DNA from: Gymnogyps californianus
Taxonomy: Eukaryota > Chordata > Aves > Accipitriformes > Cathartidae
DNA: 64,000 nt
NCBI RefSeq assembly: GCF_018139145.2
Contig: NC_059500.1
Coordinates: 53,686,663 to 53,750,662 of the forward strand
Direction: 5' to 3'
Shown here: piece by piece, positions 38,001 to 50,000 of the stretch
Position numbering within the stretch: position 1 is the first letter of the stretch
How the letters are laid out: the number at the start of each line of letters is the position of its first letter
Program-made: the position numbers and the translations under genes
Notes under the pieces: generated by a model
Databases searched by the model: none
The model's input: only the letters and a program-made list of their open reading frames with translations
Told to the model about the DNA's origin: nothing

Positions 38001-41000
38001 ACTTCTGAGGAAAGATTGAGCATGTGGAGCTTTTGGAAATCCAACCAGCTATTTAGTTGTCAGCCAGCTATTGAGTTGTATGATGTGAATGAATATAGCC
38101 AATTTTAGGCTTCAAATTTTGAAATCTTCTCCACAATAATTATTTTTTCTTCTCTCATATTTCTGTCTGCTGCTTATCTTACTAGCTTTCAATGTTTTTT
38201 GTCCGGTCTTCAGTTTTTCTTAGCTTCTCCAGCATCTCTTTTTCTGTCCATATTGTCTAGTTTTTTCACAACTATTTTCTTTTAGCTTCCTATGATCTTT
38301 CATGCCTTTCCTTGTGTGGCTAGCTCTCCAACAAATGTTTGCTAAGAAGCTTTCCTTAAGCCACTTTTGTCATGTGCCTTTCTACAGTTCCAAATGTGAA
38401 AGTGTGGATTCTACATCAAAGATATGAAAGTGTACTCATACATTTAAGCTGGAACACTTTTGTCATAGAGATGCTACTGTATATTCAGCACATTTCACAG
38501 TGCTTTGAATTTTGGTCAGTTAGTATATTATTTTGAAAAAATTATTCAAGTCATTCCTGTCAGTACAGTTATAACAAAACAGTTGGTTTTAAGATGTTTG
38601 GTTGAAGAATAGAGAAATATTTGTATATCCGGAGTTAAGAAGATGCAAAATTCAGCTATATGAAAGGGAGTTAAGATCCATAATAGCTTAAGAGACACAG
38701 CTTTTTTGTAAATAGTTTAACGTACTACATACATCCAGTTTCTTCATGAGTTGCAGAAGTAGAAGTTAGTTAATATCTTGAAGTTCTTTTAATGAAGGGT
38801 AAAAGGTGACAGCTCAGTGCTGGATAATTTCACTGTTCAGAGTTAGGTTTAAAAAGATAGTAAGATCATGCTGATAATAAACTTTCTCTTGTGCTTTTGT
38901 GTTTTATATCTTTAAAATAAATGTGGTAGATTAATCAACGCAATGACGATTGTGTAGTAAGTTTGCCTAAAGAAAATTAGAACATGTGGCTAAATGTCGG
39001 AACGAAAAGTCATTTCATAGTAATGAACTAAATCATGAGATAAAGACACTCTCATTAACAAGAAATTTATTGCTTTTTTTTTTTACTTCATCTGTTTGCA
39101 ATGTTTAATAAGAGAGCATGGGATACCATTTTAGGATATAGCTTGGTGTGATCAGATATCTAGGTTATGGAAGCGCAAGCTGAAGTCTTTTTTAAAAAAA
39201 AAAGTTTGAGGGCTGATATATCTTTTCATTAGTTGCTGGTAAATGGTCAAAGATAAAATTGATTAAGAGATGTCATGAGTGAATTTGTTTTACAATTTAC
39301 GACAAGTCATTCTTCCTGACTATATTCAGTCCCAGTCTTCAAATAACATCAGAGGTTAGCTGTTGATAGATATTTATAATATTCAGAATGATGTTGCTAA
39401 AGGTAAAATACAAGATACTGACTTTAAAGAACTTTTACTGTAGAAGATAACTCTAAACATTTTCAAAATGAAAACACTTTCAATTATAGATGAGTTTATA
39501 TAGTATGAATACATAATCTCATCATGCATTCTTATTCAGTCAAAACTGCCATTGAAGTAGGTGTCTGAAATTCTAGTATTTGGCCCATAAATTGGTTAAT
39601 AAGAACACTTAATATCAATCTATATCTGAATTGAAAAAGTTATCGATCTCTTTTCTTTAGGTATCTGATGTCCAAAGCAGCTGTGGATCACCAACTCCCT
39701 CTCTGTGTGACATCACTAGAAAACGCTAGACTGGTGATGTCACACATACCACAGAACCCCGCTGCAGAATGGAGCAGGCCTATTAAGGGTAAGGTAAGTT
39801 TTCTCCCTCCACCACCACCCCTTTTCAACAATATTGCATGGTTTTATAAGATTTCTAATTTTCTTTATTTTATGTCCCTGGGATGTAAAGTAAAGATTAA
39901 AGAAAGTCTTATAAAACTGCATAATATTGTGGTTGTGTGTGTGTGTGTTTATTTAAAAACAAAACAAAAACTCCCCTATAAAGTTCAGTCCTTACCCCAT
40001 ATATCCATATCCTGGCTCCAGTCTGCTTTGGGGTTCCATGATGAGTATGCCAGAATAGTGTATGTTGGGGCATCACGGAGAGTGGAGTCAGCATTTCCTG
40101 GCTGCTCTGGATGTCAGAAACCTTATTTTAAAAGGTAAGTTTTCAACTGAGAATGCGTTGAATGTCTCTCTGTTTGTATGGAAACATTCAGCACATTTCT
40201 AAAATGTATTTTTATTGTGTTTGCATTTTTGAAATTTACTTGTAACTTAACGCAGCTGAAAGTCACACTTTATACTTGTCCTCTGCCTAGGCCTTTTTTC
40301 TCTTTTGTTCTGTTGTTAATACCTTACATTGTGTTTCCAGAAGAAAATAGTGTTTTGTTTGTCACTACCTGGAATGAGATGGTAACTAAGTTCTGTTTAA
40401 TGTCTTTATCAATGATCTGGACAAGGGGATTGAGTGCATCCTCAGTAAGTTTGCAGATGACACCAAGTTGGGCGGGAGTGTTGATCTGCTTGAGAGTAGG
40501 AAGGCTCTAGAGAGGGATCTGGACAGGCTGGAGCAATGGGCCGAGGCCAGTTGTATGAGGTTCAACAAGGCTGAGGGCCGGGTCCTCCACTTGGGGCACA
40601 ACTACCCCATGCTTGGGGAAGAGTGGCTGGAAAGCTGCCAGGTGGAGAAGGACCTGGGGGTGTTGGTCGACAGGTGGCTGAATAGGAGCCAGCAGTGTGC
40701 CCAGGTGGCCAAGAAGGCCAATAGCATCCTGGCTTGCATCAGAACAGGTGTGGCCAGCAGGACTAGGGAAGTGATTGTCCCCCTGTACTCAGCAGTGGTG
40801 AGGCCACACCTCGAATACTGTGTTCAGGTTTGGGCCCCTCACTACAAGAAGGACACTGAGGTGCTGGAGGGCGTCCAAAGAAGAGCAACAAAGCTGGTGA
40901 AGGGTCTAGAGCACAAGTCCTATGAGTAGCAGCTGAGGGAACTGGGGTTGTTTAGCCTGGAAAAAAGGAGGCTGGGGGGAGACCTTATTGCTCTCTACAA

Positions 41001-44000
41001 CTACCTAAAAGGAGGTTGTAGCAGGGTGGGTGTTGGTTTTTTCTCCCAAGTAACAAGCGACAGGACAAGAGGAAATGGCCTCAAGTTGCACCAGGGAAGG
41101 TTTAGATTGGATATTAGGAAAAATTTCTTCACCGAAAGGGTTGTCAAGCATTGGAACAGGCTGCCCAGGGAAGGGGTTGAGTCACTATCCCTGGAGGTAT
41201 TTAAAAGAGGTGTAGATGTGGTGCTTAGGGACATGGTTTAGTGGTGGACTTGGCAGTGTTAGGTTAACAGTTGGAACTGATGATCTTAAAGTTCTTTTCC
41301 AACCTAAACAATTCTATGATTCTAGAAGTCAGATCCAGGGTATAGAAGCGGTGGTACTGGGAATGTGAATTACAGACCACATAAGACCATAACTCAGTAC
41401 ACACCCAATTTAGGTACTGGATATTTCTATTTAATCAGTTAGGAATGCGGGCTCTTATCAAACTTAGAATTAGCTCAAGTAAATTGAAGGGGAACAGTTT
41501 CTTCACACATCTGTTAAGAGCAAGCTCTTCAGTGATAGACTGTTTTTACCTCTAAAGTACTATCTTGGGTTGATGTAGTTGGATAATTTTAGCTCATGTC
41601 TACTAATAAAATCCTGCTGGATTTTATAAACACCAGAAGGCAGTGCATCCAGATCTCCATTTCTACAGACCCCTTGTTGATGAGAGGACTGAACTACAGG
41701 GCTGTAATAGCTATTCCTTTGTACTAACCCTGCTGTTCCACTACACTGCTCCTCATGGAATTTCCTGAACAGATGTATTTTGATTACTTTGAGTGGAACA
41801 GTCATGGCTACTCTGCTGTGGTCAGTTCGTTCTGTGCCATTAGATGTTGCATTCCATTTATTTGTTAATCTCATAACACGTCAGGTCATACTTAGAGGCT
41901 TTTATCTTTCATCATAAGGAACCCTGCAGTCAGTGGTTGAAAGGGACATTTGAAGCTCTCCCTACCTTGAAGCAGGGCTATTGTCAGTGCTGCATTAAGT
42001 CATCCACAACCTGACTAGCTGAGTTCTGAACACAAGAAAGAAAGAATGGAGATTCAACAGCTTCTCTGCGCAACCTGTTCTAACGCTGTGTGTTTCTGAC
42101 AAAAATATACCTTCTAAGGTCCAGCCTGAACCTCCTAATCTTCAGTTTATAGCTGTTCTCCTGCATTATATCATTTGGTATTACTGAGAAGAGTTTGCAA
42201 CACAGACATTTGTAAACACAAGTTTATTATTTGTAGAAATCAGTAGGCAGCTTTGTACTGCTGAAGTAGGGAGTTAAGTCATAGCTTTGTCAATTATTGA
42301 TTTGGTTTTTTGGGGTTTTTTTCTGGAAAAAACACAAGACTGTGTTAGAGAATGAAATTGCATAGGAAAGGTAATGCTAGATTTTGTAGTGATGTGTCTT
42401 AAGGTTATAGACATTTTTTTATGTCCCTTCCTCTTTACTATTTTAATACTTAAGGAATAATGGCAGATCATTTGTGTAATATCTGGGCTTTGCAGAAATC
42501 TTATGTATTTGCACAGAAAACCAAATGAACCACAATAATTTAAAAGATAAGGATCTTTTTTTTGTCGGTCTTTTTTGGTCCATATTTGTTCTGTGTCCTG
42601 AATATTTCTGAGGAAAGAAAATTCTTCTTGTGGCTTAAATTTCTGTATGTTTCCACTAGCAGATTTATTGCCAACTCCTAAACCCCAGTAAGAAAAATGA
42701 GTAATTGGGATACAGGGAAATAATTCACTTTTTTTTTAAATTATGTTGCTATAATATTTGCATTAAAATTATTTGGAAGCAAATATGGAGTTTCCCAGAG
42801 ATTATATCCAGAATACACTGTTTTTGTTAAAAACTATCTCTAGAATTCGGGGGTAGGGGATTGGTTATTTTTTTGTTCATTTTTGTAAGCAAGGAGAAAA
42901 GTGACTTGTATTTATTCTTCTTTGAAGTGTTAATGAATGTGGTAAAGTCTTGAAGTCTGCTCGTGACTAAGCCTTCTACTTACTTGTGTCTGGCTGTTCA
43001 ATGCATGATACAGTTATCACTTCAAAGTTTACTCAGTGGTCAGCTGATATTTATCTGGCTCATAAATACTCTTTTTTCCTACTTAAGCCAAGATCTTAGC
43101 CTTATTTAAAGATAAATGAGTCTCAGAAAATAGTAATTTCTTGTTGTTTTTACTCTGTAGTAATTTTTCTTATCTTTTTAATATTACATTTTCACACATC
43201 CCGTTCTTTACTATATCAAATGCATGTACAGCATTTCTGTATCCTAGTAGTGGCATTGTTTATTTTTGCCATTTTGATTTTTGTTTTGATACAATCCATT
43301 AATACAGTGTAGTATATAAATTCATTCTTTCAAAACTGTCTGTGAAATGTTTTGCATATCTTACAAGAAAGATAAATCTGTGCACTAATGTTCTTTCATA
43401 TGTTAGCAATTAATTCTATTGACTGCTAACATTAGGAGGTGATACCAAATACCTTGGTAGGCCACACTATACACAAGGGTTGTTTTCTGTTGCAGTGCTC
43501 GGTGGCAAGTTTTATGCTGCAGTGCATTACATGTGCAAATATGACTGGCCACAAATGACAGAAATTAGAATACAGTTTGCTGGCTTGTCTCTGTACTCAA
43601 CACTAACCATTATGTAGTAAAGTGGCATAATTTCCTACTTAAAATCTTTGCTTTTGTAATTTTAATTGAAGAATGAAGGAGCAGCTGTTTGTTTTGTTAT
43701 GTAACATGTAAATGGTTATCTATAAAAAATAGATACCTGGTCTTCAAACAAGCATTCAGCCTGACTGATGTTGCTGTGCATTGGAGAGATCTGCTGAAAT
43801 GTGTAGAAAGGCATTATTCCAAAGTCCGTAGAAAAATCATTATTGTAGACTGCTGAAAGGCAGCTGTGTCAAGCTTTATCCACCTTTTCCTGCCATATAT
43901 TTCTTGGTGTGCTGGACCACAGGAAGCTGTGAAGGGTATGAGCTTTAGCAAAACCTAAATATGTATATGAAATAACTAAGTTCGCAAGTCTTGCTGCTTT

Positions 44001-47000
44001 TTCTTGCAGAACCATGGTCTCTTTACTGTCTTACATCCTCTCTGACAAGAGATAAAATCCTCATTTACGTAAAATGCACAGAATTAGTAGAGTGACAGAA
44101 GTACGAGAGTGTACCACATCTCTTTTTGTAGCTGTTACATATATACGCATTGTTCAGTCTCTTACGTAATAAACCAGAGAATAAAGTTTTGGGAAGAAAT
44201 ACTTATAAGGGCTATCTAAGAGTGTTAAGAGATGTGTTCTGCAGCATTATGGCCACCATGGTTGTGCTGTATATATGTATATACATGCTAGTTGTCATTT
44301 CCCAATGTCTTTTATCCTCATGCAGCCTTTCCAGATTTATTAAAACATGAATTCTTCATGGAAGATCATAAGATTACGTATATCAGTTTGGAAAAGAAAA
44401 CCATTTTTAATTATACATTTGAGTTAAAAGCTTAAAGCTTTTATGTTGAAAAACTGGTCTCTGCTGCATGGTGTTACGTCATAAATGACCAATTTGCAAA
44501 ACTTTTCTTTTAAAAAAAACTTCATCTAGAACTTCAAATAAAATACAAAAATGTAATGCAAAAACTGTGTGGTTTTTATCCCTGAAAATTGTAGTAAATT
44601 GTTTTTGCAAGTAATGTAAATTATATCACTTACGTTAAATGAGATTCTGGTAAGATTTTCTGTAGAAATTTTATCTCTAACTATTAAAAGTGTACATACA
44701 TCGTTGGTTTCCCTGACCTGAATGGATTGCTACCGATGTTAGTTACTCATTTAAGTAATTTTAAACACATGGTGTGTTCATAGGATTCTGCTTCAGTTTT
44801 AAGTTTGACCTGTAAAAAGTGAACATCTTTGCAGTATTGCTTTTTTAATTAGGACATTATCTCTCTGTAGTATTAAAAAAAGTAGAAGTATTAATGTCTT
44901 ACATAGGTTAAGGGTAGATGTAACTGTGAAACATACTAGTGTTTTCTTCCAGTGGTTTTCCTCATATGCTGTATTAGTGTACCAGGATTATTGTAGTACT
45001 AATACAGTATAACAAGATTCAGGTCTAATGCAATGATAAATAAATGGTATTTATGTTTGCAGGGAAGATGGTACCACCGGAAGCAAGCAGTAAAGGAATT
45101 GCATGGTACCTTGGTACGACTGCTTAATGAACTGTTACCATGGGAACCAAAGCTAATGAAAGCATTTCAAAGAAACAGGTAATTAGCTGCTCTTTTTTTA
45201 ACAGTAGTGCATGGGATGGGAAACAGAACAAAATTTGCCTTTTAAAAACTAATCAAAAGTTGGCTTCTCAAATTAAATTAAAATACTTTGAGGAGAGGAG
45301 TGAGGCACTGGCAGTGCTTTAGTTCGAAGAATTATTTTATGTTCCAGACTTACTGTCTCTAAATAAAGTTGAGTTTAACCCCCTAATATTTTCTTCCTCT
45401 AAAATGCTCTAGAATCCTTAAGCATGCCTATCAATAGTTGTCTCACGATCCAGCTAGGATTTGTATTTCTGTTTATTTAGTTAAGAGGTGCTGAAAACCT
45501 GCATCCAGAAAGCTACACCAGGGCTGCTTAGAATACTTTGTCAGACTACTTACTGTCTAAAGCTACCTAGATTGGTTGTTAATGAATTCTCCACAAAGCA
45601 GTTCTTAAAACATTGTTTTGAGGTCTTTGTAACCCTGTTTTGAGGTCTTTGTAACCCTGTAAATGTGAAATGCCTCTGGAATAAGGTGTGTCAGAGAAGT
45701 ATCAATGAAGCAGTGACTGATTTAAATCTAGTAAGGGCAAGTATTAGTAGCAGTGAAGATACTACTCAGATTATAAATCCTGGAGAGATTGGATATTGAC
45801 TTGGTATCGTCATTGTGTCTTGAAGCTTGGTGCCGTTGTCTGTTAGCCATACAGTTGTTGCTATAATCATACCTTAGTTTTGCCACAGACATTTAAAAAG
45901 CAAGTAATGATTAGAAGCTTGAACTCTGTGTCAAATGATAGGTAAAGTTAGGCAGCTGCTTAAATGTTAAGTGTGAAGGAAGCAACTTACACAGTTATAT
46001 GGTGCAGAACTAATTCTGAAAAGTGTAAAAGGTATTATGTTTTCAAAAAAAGAACAACATAGCAGCAAAGACAGTAAACAGAACTACTAAGAGTTGATTG
46101 CTTAGTAGCTCATTCTGATGGATATCATGCATGAATTAAAATCCTTGTTTGGAAATTCAGGATGATGTTGAACATTTTGCTTTAAATAATGGACCAAATC
46201 ACAAGTTTTGCTTTTTTCTATTCCTTTCTATTCAAGTTTCTGTTCATTTTCCTTAGCTGTTCATTTCTTCCTGTCTGTAGCAATTCAGACTCCTTTTGGA
46301 AATGTGGCAGATGGTAATACTGTTAGAAAGGATTTCAGTTTCCAGTATATGGGGTTTCCAGTTTTATACTTTTTGTAAATTCTGCTGTGGAATGGTTTAG
46401 TGCCCAGTATTAGTTCTTGTTTGTTAAATGTGGTTATAGAATACAGAAGTAGAACTGTTGTGTAAAGTGCGTAGAAGTACTATATATAAGGTGTGCCTAA
46501 TATGAGTAAATTTTAGTCTGGAACAGGGTGGATGAGGTCTTGCATGTATGTGTGCTGGTAGCTAGAGAAGCATGCTCTTAGAGTGGAGGATAATTTCTGA
46601 GATTAACTTAACTCGTATTTCTCAGGATGTGTGTTTTAGGCTGTAACCCTAGTTTATTCAGCAATGCTAGCCTAGGTATTTCCATGACATAACTGTTTGG
46701 ACAGACACACAGTATACCAGGGAACAGCTCCAGCTGAAAAACAGTCTTACAAATTGTGGGGAGGAAAGAGAGATGGGTGGGTGTCTTGGTCTGGTTCATT
46801 ATGCAGCTGCTAGGCAGCTATGTAGCACTAATGACAGTGGTGAAGAAAGGTGTCATGTTAAAGGGAAAAAGTGATTGAGTAAAGATTGCTTATGCTGGTG
46901 TAAACAGCAGCACCACCACAAGTCTAGCTGCAGTTGCAGTGTCTATAGGGTGTCCCAGCCAGCTACTAACATCTATTAATTGAATGACAGTGTTGGCCTT

Positions 47001-50000
47001 CTAGGTTGTCAACAGCTGGGCAGAGCTCCTTCCTTCTGTGCAAGACCTCAGTATGGAATAAGTGTCTGGAGTTTTCCTTCTTTCCTCTTTTGTTGTCTTT
47101 AATTAGTAGGAGCACTCTGTATGATCAAAATCCCATTTTTTCCCCTTCTGAAAGGTCGTCTGGTCTTCTCAAAATTATGACAGTATAATGTTGAATGGTA
47201 TTTGAATAGCAGCAGGGTTTAAAAGGAAAGGTTACTTGTGCCCATTGATCACATTTGTTCACTGGCCCCACAGCAGAAGTTCCTCAGAAGAAAAAACGAA
47301 ATCCCCATCCAGAAGCTTTAGTACAGTAGTGGTTCCGTAGTGTCCTCCAATGGTTCCCTAGTGTCCTTCTATAGTTCTTCCACATCTAGACTTCAAGCTC
47401 AAAATCTTAATGATGGAGTTGAAGTATCATCCACGCTACATCTTCATACAGACTTCAAGGTTGTCTTCTCCCAGTGAGAGTGTCAAAGCTGTGAGTAAAC
47501 TATTCAGTCTTACTGACCCTGACCAGCCTCACCTGGGCCTCCATTCAGATCACCTGCCCATGGGCCCAGGATCCCCATTTCAGGTCATTCTGCAGCCTTC
47601 AATCTCTGCTGTAGGAATGCCAGTTTCCAGCTCAACTAAAGCAGTTACTCTGCCCGGCCACGGGTCCTGCTGATCTGGACTGACCCTCAGACTGACATTG
47701 GACCTGCGTCATCACTGTGGACCTGCCCAGAAATCACTCAGCTGGGTCCTGACCCTGGCAGCCATCACTGGACCTGAGCCTGATCTGAACCTGTGAATTG
47801 ACTTCCCAGCTTGACCTCAGACCTGCCTCAGCACCAGGAACTTGCCTGTTGTTCTGGGCTCTTGGTTGAACCCTGTTACCACCCCTAGGCCTGCCCTGCT
47901 CCCTCATTAAGGGGTGGCGGGATGGTATCCTGGCTGGTGAGGCTTATGCCCTGCCAGCAGTGACATCATGTTTGGCTCCTCCCTCTCCATCCCTTAGGGA
48001 GCAGCTGGTTGTTGCTGCACTCAATGCAAACAACTTATTTTAACGCATAAGAATGGGTTAAATTTAAGATCTTATTCTTACTGTCATAAGGGTTAGATCC
48101 AGACTAGAGTCTAGATTCTATTCCACACAAGTTGCTAATTGCTATATTCTATGTATTCATTTGCTAAATAATCCTGCTGGATATTGTGTTGGGTACCACC
48201 AGCTGAATCCTGTAGCTCACTGTATTTGTACACTAAAATACCCCCTAGATCTCATCTAAACAATGGTTTAGAAGAAGGGGCAATGGAAATAGCAGTTTAG
48301 GAGTATCCAGGTAAGTGGATGTGTTACTGAACGGTGTTCAAATGAGTAAAGCAGCTATATATTTCCTTCATATGCACATTCTTTAGTGGAGTGTGAGCCT
48401 ATGGAAATGACAGTGGCAGCTGTTCTAATGGCCCAGAGATAAAGTTTTCGTAAAGGAGAAAGTTATGTTATGGTCCCATAGCTGGGGAAAAGCATGATGC
48501 ATTTAAGAAAAACAAGATTTACTTAATTCTGTAGTTGGGGTTGCCTTTAGAGGGAAGAGTAGACTTGTTACAGTTAATACTCAAGTCCATATACGTACCT
48601 TTGTCACAGTGCAAGATGAAGGAAGAAACAGAAGATGGATGCAGTAAAACAGTGATGGTCATATTTGACTCAGTCTTTTTGCCTATTGTTAGAGGACTTA
48701 ATGACATAGAATTCCATGATGGTGAGGGAAGGGACATTACTGTCACTTCACATTTTCTGAGTTTTGGAGACTTGCAGACTAAGCTACCCTGAAATTTTTT
48801 GAAGGGCACAAGCAATTAATTCTACACCAACTTTCTGTGTGGCAGCAAATACAAATTAAAAAAAAATGTTAAAAAGTGTGGTTCTTTAATAAAGTTGGTT
48901 TTGTTATTTTCAAGGTCTAGATTGAAGAAGGACTATGATGACTTTAAAAGACATCCAGACCATGATAAATTTACCAGAGAATTGTGGAGTAATGATGAAA
49001 GTGAAGTTGATTCTGGCAAAGATTCTTTTGCAGTAGTATGCAGTAAATCTTCAGAGTTTGCAGAACATGTGGAAGTTCCCAAAAAAGATCACCCAGACAA
49101 TGGTAAGCATATACTGGAATTTGATAGCTTGAACTTGATTCAGGAGCTAAATCAAGTTGATTCAGGAGCTTAACTTTTCCATGTGAGCTTGTGTCCTACT
49201 TCTTACCTTAACTATTACTGTGATAATATTGAAATAGCTTGTGATGCATGTCTAACAGATGTAGACTAAAAGAGGGCAGACATGACCAAGATGAAAATTC
49301 TGATTAATACAAGTTTTTGCCATTTTTGTGCTTAACTATTTCTGTGATAACATAGTAGGCCTGCTCGGAATTTACATTTATGGTGGGTTCACCTTGGCTG
49401 GCTGCTGGATGCCCACCCAGCCACTCTGCCACTTCCCTTCCTTAACGGGACAGGGAAAGATGGGAAGGTTCTTGGGTCAAGATTCAGACAGGGAGATCAC
49501 TCACTAGTTACTGTCACAGGCAAAACAGACTCACTTGGGGAAAATCAATTTGATTTATTGCCAATTAAAAATAGAGTAGGATGGTGAGAAACAAAGACAA
49601 AACCACCTTGGCCCGCCCACCCCCCCGCCCCCCACCCACACTATCTTCACCTTCTTCCCAGGCTCAACTTCACTCCCAATTCTTCTACCTCCTCCCCTGT
49701 CCAGTGGCACAGGGGGGATGGGAATTAGGGGTTGAGGTCAGTTCCTAACACTTGGTCTCTGCTGCTCCTTCCTCACCCTAGTGCCCGGCTCCAGTGTGGG
49801 GTCCCTCCCATGGGATACAGTCCTTCACGAACTGCTCCAGCATGGGTCCTTTCCACAGGCTAGAGTCCTTCAGGATAAGACTGCTCCAGTGTGGGTCCCC
49901 CATAAGCCACAGTTCGTGTCAGGAGCCTGCTCCGGTGTGGGCTCTCCATGGGCTGCAGCTTCCTTCAGGGCATATTCATCTGCTGTGGAATGGGGTCCTC

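Larger units (their letters stand above)
30941..45062 (+). other. KIAA2026: Intron 5
   Basis: At 14.1 kb this is the largest intron. It contains an LTR-like insertion (35221-35782), a possible cryptic exon pair (39661-39793 and 40022-40134), a GT microsatellite (about 39931-39948), a young CR1 (40392-41325) and an old CR1 remnant (41930-42200). The remaining sequence is AT-rich with no supported gene. Confidence 0.8.
45179..48914 (+). other. KIAA2026: Intron 6
   Basis: This 3.7 kb intron contains a perfect 22-bp tandem duplication (45614-45657) and a GC-rich insert of unknown family (about 47400-48020). ORFs on both strands at 48519-48815 overlap each other and show no recognised homology. 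Confidence 0.75.

Noticed and set aside
39668..40138. 156-codon frame as a KIAA2026 exon in the main transcript
   Set aside because: Exon 5 and exon 6 already join in phase 0 to give a conserved sequence, and the 39661 acceptor in that phase hits a TAG after 22 codons.
40468..41241. Two ORFs as host genes
   Set aside because: They are the interrupted C-terminal reverse transcriptase of a 5'-truncated CR1 LINE.
48519..48815. Overlapping 85- and 98-codon ORFs on opposite strands
   Set aside because: Neither has recognised homology, splice sites or a plausible place in the KIAA2026 phase series.
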